From CAYYKK01 sp964467935 (GTDB lineage Bacteria; Myxococcota_A; Polyangia; Polyangiales; Polyangiaceae): a stretch of DNA of 12,282 nt. The notes beneath the pieces are model-generated. The model had not been told where the DNA came from. It worked only from the letters and a program-made list of their open reading frames with translations, and ran no database searches. Shown here piece after piece: positions 1 to 7,088 of this stretch. Numbering within the stretch: the first letter of the stretch is position 1; every line of letters starts with the position of its first letter. The DNA lies in the NCBI GenBank assembly GCA_964467935.1, contig CAYYKK010000227.1, forward strand, positions 1 to 12,282, in the 5' to 3' direction. A program made the translations under genes and the position numbers.

Positions 1-288
1 TCGACGCCGTTTTTCGGGCGCGGCCGCGCGCGGACGCCACCCCTCGTTCGCGCTCGCGCTCGACGACGCCGGCGCGCCGCGCGTCGACGGCGCAGCTGAA
101 GAAGGTTTCATCGCGGATTCGATCCTCGGTCGAGCCGTCTCGCGAGCCTCGATTCACCCACGAAATCGTGGGCGCGGGCGCATGGCTCGCCTCCTCGGAA
201 GCGGGTCCTGTCGACGGCTCGAGGCCCCGCGGCGCTGTGGTGCGACCGTCGCGGCACGCGTACGCTCGATTGGAATGGAGGCTCGCCG
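1..288. other. Left-edge region without an assignable gene
   Basis: No recognisable protein lies here. One forward frame (starting at base 2) stays open to about 288, and on the minus strand an ATG at 111 opens a Ser/Ala/Pro-rich frame running off the left edge. Both could be edge fragments, but in DNA this GC-rich open frames are cheap, and neither translation resembles a family I know. The stretch just before 289 should hold the promoter of the lipoprotein gene. A tight dyad (157-172) is the only ordered element I see. Confidence 0.4.
157..172. repeat. Inverted repeat CCCACGA-AA-TCGTGGG
   Basis: Two perfect 7-base arms flank a 2-base centre, about 117 bp before the start codon of the lipoprotein at 289. 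The symmetry and short centre fit a binding site for a dimeric regulator. As RNA it would form a 6-bp stem with a 4-base loop, but no T-run follows, so a terminator is less likely. Role is inferred only. Confidence 0.4.
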
Positions 289-1725
289 ATGAACGACTTT
301 TCTCGCGCAGTGGGGCTCGCCGCGGCGTGGATCGTGGGACTCTCGATGGCGGCGTCGACGGGCTGCTCCGGCGGCGGGAGCGGCGGAGCGGGCGGCAACG
401 GCGGCGCGAGCGCGGGCGCGGGCGCCGGGAGCCCCACCGGATCGACGGCGGCGTTCATGAGCGACGGCAGCAATGGCAGCGGCGCGTCGTGCACGGGCCT
501 CCAATGCCAAATCCACGCGTGCGCAGGCGGCGGCTCGACGACGATCAGCGGCACGATCTACGACCCCGCGGGCAAGAATCCGCTCTACGGCGTGGTCGCC
601 TACGTGCCCAATGCCCCGGTCGCGCCGCTCACCGGCGGAGCATCGTGTTATTCGTGCGGCGACCTCTACACGGGCAATCCGATCGCCGCCGCCGTCACCG
701 ACGCAGCCGGGCATTTCACCATCAAGGACGCTCCGGACGGCGCGAACATCCCGCTCGTCATTCAAGTCGGGAAGTGGCGCCGCCAATTCACCCTTCCCAA
801 CGTGGGAATGTGCGCCGACACGCCGACGCCCGATCACACGCTCCTCTTGCCGAAGAATGGCAACGAGGGCGACATGCCCAACATCGCCATTTCGACGGGC
901 GGCGCCGACAGCCTCGAGTGCCTGCTCTCTCGCATCGGCGTCGACAAATCCGAATACAGCGGCGGCGCGGGTGGCCCGGGCCACATCCACATCTTCCGTG
1001 GGACCGGCGGCAAAGACACGTCGCCGGCGGCGCCGGCCCCCGAGGCGGGGCTCTGGGACAAGGCGACCGACATCATGCAGTTCGACATCGTGGTGCTCTC
1101 CTGCGAGGGCCACGAGACCGACGCGATGAACCAGCAGGTCCTCTACGACTACGCGGCCGCGGGCGGTCGCGTCTTCGCGTCGCACTTCCACTATGCCTGG
1201 TTCGACACGGGCCCCTTCGCCAACGCGAACCTCGCCACGTGGAAGACGGGCAGCAACAACATCGGCACCCTGAACGCCGACGTCGTCACGACCACGTGGG
1301 GCGGCATGCCGTTTCAACGAGGCCAGGACATGTTCGATTGGCTGACGAACGTGAACGCGCTGACGGGCGGCAAGCTCCCCATCCAGGCGGCGCGGCACAA
1401 CGCGGACGTCAGCATGACGAACACGCCGTCGCAGCCGTGGATCGTCGCGGACAAGACGAGCCCCGCGACGGTGACGCAGGACTTCACCTTCGACACGCCG
1501 CTCGGAGCGCCGGCGGACAAGCAGTGCGGGCGCGTCGCCTTCAGCGACATGCACGTCGGCGCGGCGTCGGGCGACTACTCCGGGAACAAGGTGACGCCGA
1601 CCGGCTGCACCGACGCCGATCTGTCGCCGCAGGAGAAGGCGCTCGAGTTCATCTTCTTCGATCTGTCGTCGTGCGTGACGCCGGGCAACATCCCGATGCA
1701 GCCCCCCGGGCAGCCGCCCGCCTGA
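289..1725 (+). CDS. Secreted lipoprotein with carboxypeptidase-regulatory-like domain
   Basis: A 478-residue exported protein of unknown role. Start: ATG preceded by GGAGG (277-281) at a 7-base spacing. A hydrophobic stretch (about 8-22) leads to a lipobox ending S-T-G-C26, so it is probably lipidated and anchored in the envelope. Residues about 27-65 are a Gly/Ala/Ser linker. Residues about 83-165 look like a carboxypeptidase-regulatory-type beta-sandwich (TISGTIYDP, then VTDAAGHFTI, then IPLVIQVGKWRRQ) with a CYSC pair. From about residue 265 a second, alpha/beta-like domain begins (FDIVVLSCEGHE, then AAAGGRVFASHFHYAW), perhaps glutamine-amidotransferase-like in fold, but I see no certain catalytic set. 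Proteins of this build are common in large-genome myxobacteria and lack a known function. It stands alone, convergent with the endopeptidase gene 39 bp downstream. Confidence 0.85.
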   Translation: MNDFSRAVGLAAAWIVGLSMAASTGCSGGGSGGAGGNGGASAGAGAGSPTGSTAAFMSDGSNGSGASCTGLQCQIHACAGGGSTTISGTIYDPAGKNPLYGVVAYVPNAPVAPLTGGASCYSCGDLYTGNPIAAAVTDAAGHFTIKDAPDGANIPLVIQVGKWRRQFTLPNVGMCADTPTPDHTLLLPKNGNEGDMPNIAISTGGADSLECLLSRIGVDKSEYSGGAGGPGHIHIFRGTGGKDTSPAAPAPEAGLWDKATDIMQFDIVVLSCEGHETDAMNQQVLYDYAAAGGRVFASHFHYAWFDTGPFANANLATWKTGSNNIGTLNADVVTTTWGGMPFQRGQDMFDWLTNVNALTGGKLPIQAARHNADVSMTNTPSQPWIVADKTSPATVTQDFTFDTPLGAPADKQCGRVAFSDMHVGAASGDYSGNKVTPTGCTDADLSPQEKALEFIFFDLSSCVTPGNIPMQPPGQPPA

Positions 1726-1736
1726 TCCGCTCTCGA

Positions 1737-1763
1737 GATCGGCGACGGCCCCGAGGTCCGATC
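1737..1763. terminator. Weak dyad between convergent genes
   Basis: GATCGG (1737-1742) and CCGATC (1758-1763) form a 6-bp inverted repeat with a 15-base loop, filling the 39-bp gap between two convergent stop codons. The position suits a shared terminator, but the stem is short and no T-run follows on either strand, so this is a low-confidence call. Confidence 0.2.
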
Positions 1764-1764
1764 G

Positions 1765-2586
1765 CTATTTCGCCGGCTTCGAGCCCTTCGCCCCGACCGG
1801 GCGCTGAGCGGCTTGCTTCACGATCGCTCGGCCCTTGCTCGTGACGCGCGCGACGCGACGCACCGGCTTTCGCTCCTTCGTCGCATAGTCGACGCAGTCC
1901 TTCTCGTTCTTCGGGCACGCGACGCGCACGTGAAAGTGGTTGTCGTGCGGGAGCGCGTGGTGCGGCTGCAACATGAGCTCCGCGGCGCGATCCCGCACGC
2001 GGGCCGAGACGCCTGCCTTCTCCGCGAACGCCAACAAGCGCATCCGCAAGTGGTTGGCGACGAAGACCTGCAAGACGCGCCCGCGCGGATCGGTCACCAG
2101 CGCCTCCACGAGCGCCCAGTTGCGCGCCTCGTCGAAGCGGACCTTGTTCATCCCGCGCGCGCGACCCTCTTCGTCGATGGCGGCGAAGCGCGGCGGCAAC
2201 ACCTGCTTGCCCTTGCCGTCGGCCAAGTAGAATCCGAGGTCCACGTCGCGGCCGCTCTCGTGCGAGTGGTGCCCACCGACGTCCCCACCGCCCTTCTTGG
2301 AGAGATCGCCGACGGTGAGGATCGAGCCGGGGTGATCCTCGGCGACCTTCTTCGAAGCGCGCTCGACGAGCCCGACGAGCTCCGGCAGGCCCCAGCGGTT
2401 CGCGCCGACGACGCGCAGCACCTTCGAGCCCTCGATGCGGACGCCGCCCATGAGGTGCCCCTCGTTGGGCGAGCCGATGCTCTTCGAGGGCGCGACGCGC
2501 GCGCGGGCGCCGCCCGAGGCCGCGAGCGCCGGGAGCGACATCAAGAGCCCCGCCGAGAGGGCCCCGAGGACGACGATGCGCCGCAT
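1765..2586 (-). CDS. Penicillin-insensitive murein endopeptidase (M74, MepA-like)
   Basis: A 273-residue predicted periplasmic zinc peptidase that would cut peptide cross-links in peptidoglycan. I place the start at the ATG at 2586 because a clean signal peptide begins there (MRR, hydrophobic core, PALA|AS, cleavage near residue 22); a longer frame to 2622 would put 12 polar residues in front. The metal site matches E. coli MepA in spacing: H106-x-x-H109-x6-D116 (motif HHSHESGRDVD, equivalent to H110, H113, D120) and H214-x-x-H217-x-H219 (motif HDNHFH, equivalent to H206, H209, H211). The basic C-terminal tail after about residue 235 (KERKPVRR, then RAIVKQAAQR) is extra and could bind wall polymers or nucleic acid. 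The activator gene ends 60 bp upstream on the same strand, so the two may be co-transcribed. Confidence 0.85.
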   Translation of the reverse strand: MRRIVVLGALSAGLLMSLPALAASGGARARVAPSKSIGSPNEGHLMGGVRIEGSKVLRVVGANRWGLPELVGLVERASKKVAEDHPGSILTVGDLSKKGGGDVGGHHSHESGRDVDLGFYLADGKGKQVLPPRFAAIDEEGRARGMNKVRFDEARNWALVEALVTDPRGRVLQVFVANHLRMRLLAFAEKAGVSARVRDRAAELMLQPHHALPHDNHFHVRVACPKNEKDCVDYATKERKPVRRVARVTSKGRAIVKQAAQRPVGAKGSKPAK

Positions 2587-2646
2587 GCGGACACTCTGGT
2601 CCGGCCCGCCGCGCGAGGCCAACTTCCGGGGCCTCCGTCACCGCGG

Positions 2647-4008
<1,362 letters not shown>

Positions 4009-4101
4009 GGGCCCGCAAACATTTCAAAGCACACTCCCAAGGCTTTCGCAATTAGTAGCGACGGCGACGGGCCACGGAAACCGATGGAAAACCCCCGCCG
4101 T

Positions 4102-4111
4102 CGAAATTTCG
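4102..4111. promoter_or_regulatory. Palindrome CGAAATTTCG, possible activator site
   Basis: A perfect 10-bp palindrome with an AT core, unusual in such GC-rich surroundings. If the sigma54-like element at 4210-4225 is real, this site lies about 125-135 bp before its expected start point, which is where NtrC-type enhancer sites typically lie. Binding by the neighbouring activator is inference only. Confidence 0.3.
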
Positions 4112-4188
4112 TCGTGCGGTTGACGCGCCCGACGATCGGGGACAAACAGCGGCCGTCCGAGGCAAACGACCACTTTGCGCATCGGATG

Positions 4189-4219
4189 TTCCGTGGCGGC
4201 CCTCGAGGACGGCACGGAG
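4189..4219. repeat. Imperfect 31-bp dyad overlapping the sigma54-like -24 box
   Basis: Centred on 4204. Positions 4190-4195 (TCCGTG) pair with 4213-4218 (CACGGA), then 4197-4198 with 4210-4211 and 4200-4201 with 4207-4208, giving 10 matched pairs of 12 around a 5-base centre. The right arm covers the GGCACGGA of the putative -24 element, so a protein bound here would compete with or position RNA polymerase. It could also act as a hairpin in any transcript crossing the gap. Confidence 0.45.
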
Positions 4220-4225
4220 TTGGCT
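4210..4225 (+). promoter_or_regulatory. Sigma54-like promoter element
   Basis: The sequence GGCACGGAGTTGGCT has the GG-N10-GC spacing of sigma54 promoters (GG at 4211-4212, GC at 4223-4224). It matches the consensus TGGCACG-N4-TTGCW except for C in place of the first T and TGGC in place of TTGC. Transcription would start near 4236, leaving a leader of about 120 bases before the synthase ATG at 4359. The divergent neighbour encodes a sigma54 activator, which raises the prior. GG-N10-GC matches arise easily in GC-rich DNA, so this remains a candidate. Confidence 0.4.
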
Positions 4226-4274
4226 AAGGCGGGACCGGCTCGAGCCGCGCTGGCTCGTGACCCCCGTCGACCGA

Positions 4275-4288
4275 GCCCCGTGAGGGGC
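4275..4288 (+). other. Leader hairpin with GTGA tetraloop
   Basis: GCCCC (4275-4279), loop GTGA and GGGGC (4284-4288) make a perfect 5-bp stem capped by a GNRA-type tetraloop in the presumed leader of the synthase mRNA. A second stem follows, CCTCCG (4303-4308) with CGGAGG (4327-4332), which would tie up the only strong GGAGG stretch before the start codon. No known riboswitch is recognised. Confidence 0.3.
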
Positions 4289-4358
4289 GGAACGCGCCTC
4301 GACCTCCGCCCGCGATGAAGATCGGACGGAGGGCGCGGCGCACCGCGAGTGAGCGTCC

Positions 4359-6020
4359 ATGACCCTGCGCGATCGATTCAGTGAGCAGACCAAGAAGGTA
4401 GCGTCGTCGTCGTTCGTCCTGCGCTTCCTGAGCGACGATCGCGTGATGCGCGTGACGAACGGCGTGCTCGACGCGAGAAACCGCATCGACGCGGCGAAGC
4501 AGCTCGCGACGCAGGCGCTCGTCGTCCTGCGCGACGGTCACGCGCTGCCGTCGATCGATCCTGCCCTCGAGGGCAGCGACGACGACGTCGTCATGTCGAA
4601 CGGTCACGCTGCGAAGTCGAACGGCCACGCCGCGAAGGCGAACGGCGCGAGCGCGGTGAACGGCGCGAACGGAGCCTCGCACTCGGAGAGCGCGCACGCC
4701 CCCGCGACGTCGAGCGAGCCCCCGCGCTCGTCGGCCAAGCCCGTCGGTCCGCGCAACGAGTCCGAGGCCGAGCTGGCGCAGTCGATGGCCGATCGCGCGA
4801 GCCTCTCGAAGGTCGGCGGCCGCGACGTCTTCGACAAGTGCTTCAAGTTCATGACCGCCGACAACGCGCGGTCGATGGGCGTCTACCCCTTCTTCCGTCC
4901 GCTCGACTTCAACAACGGACCGGAGGCGCAGCTCGAGGGCCGCAAGGTCATCATGCTCGGGTCGAACAACTACCTCGGCCTGACGACGCACCCCAAGGTG
5001 CGCGAGGCGGCGAAGCAAGCGATCGACAAGTACGGCACGAGCATGACGGGCTCGCGGCTCGTGAACGGCTCGATGCGCCTCCACAACGAGCTCGAAGAGA
5101 AGCTCGCCGCCTACCACGGCAAGGAGGCAGGCCTCGTCTTCACCACGGGCTACCAGGTCAACATCGCGACGATCTCGGCGCTCCTCTCGAACAAGAGCTC
5201 GGTCGCCGTCATCGACAAGGACGTGCACGCGTCGATCTACGACGGCGTCCGCCTCGGCATGGCGAACAAGGCGCGCATGGTGCGCTACAAGCACAACGAC
5301 CCCGCGTCGCTCGATCAGGCGCTCAGCGAGCTCGACGACGCCGAGGGCGCGTTCGTCATCACCGACGGGGTCTTCAGCGCGCAGGGCGAGATCGCGAACC
5401 TGCCCGGCATCGTCGAGGTGGTGAAGAAGCACAAGGCGCGCATCTTCGTCGACGACGCCCACGGCCTCGGCGTGCTCGGCCTCGGCGGCCGCGGCACCGC
5501 GGCGCACTTCGGCGTCGCGAAGGACGTCGATCTCATCGGCGGCACGTTCTCGAAGTCGCTCGCGTCGATCGGCGGCTGGCTCGTCGGCGACCGCAAGGTG
5601 CTCGATTACATCCAGCACTTCGCCTACAGCTTCCTCTTCGCGGCGAGCGCGGCGCCTCCGTGCGTCGCCGCGGCGATGGCGTCGCTCGAGGTCATGCAGG
5701 AGGAGCCCTGGCGCCAGGAGAAGCTGCGCGAGAACTTCACGTACATGCGCACGGAGCTCCGCCGCCTCGGCTTCGAGCTCGGCAACACCGACACGGCCGT
5801 CATCCCGATCTACATCCGCCAGGATCTGCGCACGGTGATGATGTGGAAGAGCCTGCTCGACGACTACAGCATCTACGTGAACCCGTTCATCACGCCGGGC
5901 GTGCCGCCGAAGCAGCAGGTGCTGCGCACGAGCTACATGGCGACGCACGAGAAGCACCACCTCGACCGCGCGCTCGAGGCGTTCGAGAAGGTCGGCAAGA
6001 AGTTCGGCGTCATCTCCTGA
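4359..6020 (+). CDS. PLP-dependent alpha-oxoamine synthase, serine palmitoyltransferase-like
   Basis: A 553-residue enzyme predicted to condense an amino acid with an acyl thioester, releasing CO2 and CoA/ACP. The core (about 165-553) resembles bacterial serine palmitoyltransferases: GVYPFFRPLDF, SNNYLGLTTHP, KYGTSMTGSRLVNGS, cofactor-stacking H290 (DVHASIYDG), TDGVFSAQGEIA, D365/H368 (DDAHGLGVLG) and the Schiff-base K399 (GTFSKSLAS). KBL, AONS and ALAS share this fold, so the substrate is less certain than the family. Residues 1-164 are an extra N-terminal part: a helical, charged segment (1-75), then a low-complexity linker with SNGHAAK repeats (80-93) and Ala/Pro/Ser. An in-frame TGA at 4350-4352 fixes ATG 4359 as the first usable start; the ribosome-binding site is weak (GAGTGAG). 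The crotonase gene begins 78 bp downstream. SPT would supply 3-ketosphinganine for sphingolipids. Confidence 0.85.
   Translation: MTLRDRFSEQTKKVASSSFVLRFLSDDRVMRVTNGVLDARNRIDAAKQLATQALVVLRDGHALPSIDPALEGSDDDVVMSNGHAAKSNGHAAKANGASAVNGANGASHSESAHAPATSSEPPRSSAKPVGPRNESEAELAQSMADRASLSKVGGRDVFDKCFKFMTADNARSMGVYPFFRPLDFNNGPEAQLEGRKVIMLGSNNYLGLTTHPKVREAAKQAIDKYGTSMTGSRLVNGSMRLHNELEEKLAAYHGKEAGLVFTTGYQVNIATISALLSNKSSVAVIDKDVHASIYDGVRLGMANKARMVRYKHNDPASLDQALSELDDAEGAFVITDGVFSAQGEIANLPGIVEVVKKHKARIFVDDAHGLGVLGLGGRGTAAHFGVAKDVDLIGGTFSKSLASIGGWLVGDRKVLDYIQHFAYSFLFAASAAPPCVAAAMASLEVMQEEPWRQEKLRENFTYMRTELRRLGFELGNTDTAVIPIYIRQDLRTVMMWKSLLDDYSIYVNPFITPGVPPKQQVLRTSYMATHEKHHLDRALEAFEKVGKKFGVIS
4596..4637 (+). 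repeat. 21-bp direct repeat encoding SNGHAAK twice
   Basis: Two adjacent 21-base units differ at two wobble positions (19 of 21 identical) and encode SNGHAAK-SNGHAAK in the linker of the synthase; degenerate continuations (ANGAS, VNGANG) follow. The silent differences suggest the peptide repeat is maintained or the duplication is old. It probably makes a flexible tether between the N-terminal segment and the catalytic core. Confidence 0.7.
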
Positions 6021-6059
6021 GGCCCGTCTCCTGAGGGCTTCGTCTCCCGAGGCTTTCGT
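6014..6059 (+). repeat. Three-unit imperfect tandem repeat at the synthase stop codon
   Basis: Units CTCCTGAGGCCCGT (6014-6027), CTCCTGAGGGCTTCGT (6028-6043) and CTCCCGAGGCTTTCGT (6044-6059) lie head to tail. The first unit contains the TGA stop of the synthase gene, so the spacer before the crotonase gene appears to have grown by duplication of the gene's own end. A pyrimidine-rich CTCTTTTTGCC follows. It does not form an obvious strong hairpin. Confidence 0.6.
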
Positions 6060-6098
6060 CTCTTTTTGCCCTCGCCCATCGACTGAGGAGGACACGCC

Positions 6099-6914
6099 AT
6101 GGCAGCTCCGTTCGAGATCGAAACGGTCGACCACGTCGCGACGCTCTGGCTCTCGAACCCAGAGCGACGCAACGCGATGGGTCCCGAGTTCTGGGCGGAG
6201 CTGCCGAGCACGATCGCGAGGCTCGACGCCGATTCGGCCGTGCGCGCCGTCGTGCTCGCCGCGAAGGGTCCGCACTTCTCGACGGGGCTCGACCTCGTGC
6301 GCATGGCGTCCGAGCTCGGACCGGCGCTCCTCGACGGCGGCCTCGCGGCCGAGCGCGTCGCGCTCTTCAAGAAGATCCACGCGATGCGGAGCGGCTTCGA
6401 CGCGATCACGAAGAGCAACAAGCCCTTCGTCGCGGCGATCCACGGCTACTGCATCGGCGGCGGCCTCGACATGATCGCGAGCTGCGACGTGCGCGTCGCG
6501 AGCGCCACGGCGCGCTTCAGCCTGCGCGAGACCAAGATCGCGATCGTCGCGGACATGGGCTCGCTCCAGCGACTCGAGGGGATCGTGCCGCGCGGGCACT
6601 TGCGCGAGCTCGCGTTCACCGGCAAGGACATCGACGCCGAGCGCGCCCTCCGCATCGGCCTCGTCAACGACGTGCTGGCGACCGACGAGGCGGCCCTCGA
6701 CGCCGCGCGCGCGATCGCGCGTGAGATCGCCGACAACCCCCCGCTCGTCGTGCAAGGCACGAAGGAGGTCCTGCGCGTCACCGCGAAGCACGGCGAGGAG
6801 GCGGGCCTCTCGTTCGTCGCTGCGTGGAACGCCGCCCACCTCGCGAGCGAGGACCTCCGCGAGGCGATGAGCTCGTTCATGGAGAAGCGGAAGCCCACCT
6901 ACAAGGGCCGCTGA
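6099..6914 (+). CDS. Crotonase-family enzyme, probable dienoyl-CoA isomerase
   Basis: A 271-residue soluble acyl-CoA enzyme of normal family length. ATG 6099 follows a near-perfect AGGAGG (6086-6091) at 7 bases. Family marks are WLSNPERRNAM near the N-terminus, FSTGLDL (60-66) for the oxyanion hole and HGYCIGGGLD (115-124). The three carboxylates D124, E144 and D152 have exactly the 20- and 8-residue spacing of the catalytic D176/E196/D204 of rat delta3,5-delta2,4-dienoyl-CoA isomerase, and the context ADMGSLQRL matches that enzyme's ADVGTLQRL. I therefore prefer the isomerase over a plain hydratase, which would carry two glutamates. The enzyme shifts double bonds during breakdown of unsaturated acyl-CoAs. 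It follows the synthase gene by 78 bp and probably shares its transcript; hairpins follow its stop. Confidence 0.87.
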   Translation: MAAPFEIETVDHVATLWLSNPERRNAMGPEFWAELPSTIARLDADSAVRAVVLAAKGPHFSTGLDLVRMASELGPALLDGGLAAERVALFKKIHAMRSGFDAITKSNKPFVAAIHGYCIGGGLDMIASCDVRVASATARFSLRETKIAIVADMGSLQRLEGIVPRGHLRELAFTGKDIDAERALRIGLVNDVLATDEAALDAARAIAREIADNPPLVVQGTKEVLRVTAKHGEEAGLSFVAAWNAAHLASEDLREAMSSFMEKRKPTYKGR

Positions 6915-6923
6915 CCCGTGAAC

Positions 6924-6971
6924 CCGACGCCCGTCGGCGCGTGAACCAGCGTTCACGACGCGCGCGCTTTT
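6924..6971 (+). terminator. Tandem hairpins and T-run after the crotonase gene
   Basis: CCGACG-CC-CGTCGG (6924-6937) is followed by a 7-bp stem CGTGAAC (6940-6946), loop CAGC, GTTCACG (6951-6957), which can lengthen by three G-C pairs past a bulged A. TTTT follows at 6968-6971, six bases beyond the stem. The place, 10-60 bp after a stop codon, suits a factor-independent terminator, but the T-run is short and displaced. Confidence 0.45.
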
Positions 6972-7007
6972 CCCGTGCTCCCCCGACGAGCCAGGCGCGC
7001 ACGGCGG

Positions 7008-7023
7008 TGGTATGACCCATGCT
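7008..7023 (+). promoter_or_regulatory. Possible sigma54-like element before the Cys-rich lipoprotein
   Basis: TGGTATGACCCATGCT has GG-N10-GC spacing (GG 7009-7010, GC 7021-7022) with TGG and TGC preserved but an altered CAC core. It is weaker than the element at 4210, and a match of this quality could easily occur by chance in a window of this size. If real, transcription would start near 7034. Confidence 0.15.
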
Positions 7024-7040
7024 TCGAGGCGAGGAGCTTC

Positions 7041-7056
7041 GGGGGCCCGCGCCCCC
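7041..7056 (+). other. Strong GC hairpin in the lipoprotein leader
   Basis: GGGGGC (7041-7046), loop CCGC, GCCCCC (7051-7056) is a perfect 6-bp stem of G-C pairs ending 18 bases before the ribosome-binding site of the 7089 gene. It could stabilise or regulate the mRNA leader. No T-run follows, so it is unlikely to be a terminator. Confidence 0.35.
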
Positions 7057-7088
7057 CTCTACCCGCGCTCCGCCGGAGGTCCTTCCCC

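Larger units (their letters stand above)
4009..4358. other. 350-bp divergent control region
   Basis: No gene is supported here. The part next to the activator gene (about 4020-4120) has visibly more A/T than the rest of the window, as expected of promoters. It holds several dyads: CGAAATTTCG (4102-4111), CCCGA-CGA-TCGGG (4128-4140), a long imperfect dyad (4189-4219), CGGCTCGAGCCG (4236-4247) and a GNRA-type hairpin (4275-4288). A sigma54-like -24/-12 element faces the lipid genes at 4210-4225. A TTGACG at 4120-4125 has no convincing -10 partner. Open frames crossing the gap are antisense or read-through shadows. Confidence 0.6.

Noticed and set aside
154..1554. A 466-residue minus-strand frame over the first lipoprotein
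   Set aside because: Arg/Ala/Val-rich without domains, opposite a gene with ribosome-binding site, signal peptide and lipobox.
168..1844. A 558-residue plus-strand frame overlapping the first lipoprotein in another frame
   Set aside because: Arg-rich low-complexity translation; the 289 frame has the start signals and protein features.
2587..2622. Longer N-terminus for the endopeptidase
   Set aside because: It adds 12 polar residues before a clean signal peptide that starts at 2586.
4224..6956. A 910-residue open frame on the minus strand opposite the synthase and crotonase genes
   Set aside because: It is Arg/Ala/His/Val-rich, has no recognisable domain, and mirrors two well-supported plus-strand enzymes; a typical GC-rich antisense shadow.
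6975..7088. Longer N-terminus for the Cys-rich lipoprotein
   Set aside because: It would bury the signal peptide behind 38 Arg/Pro-rich residues; GGAGGT and the signal both support 7089.
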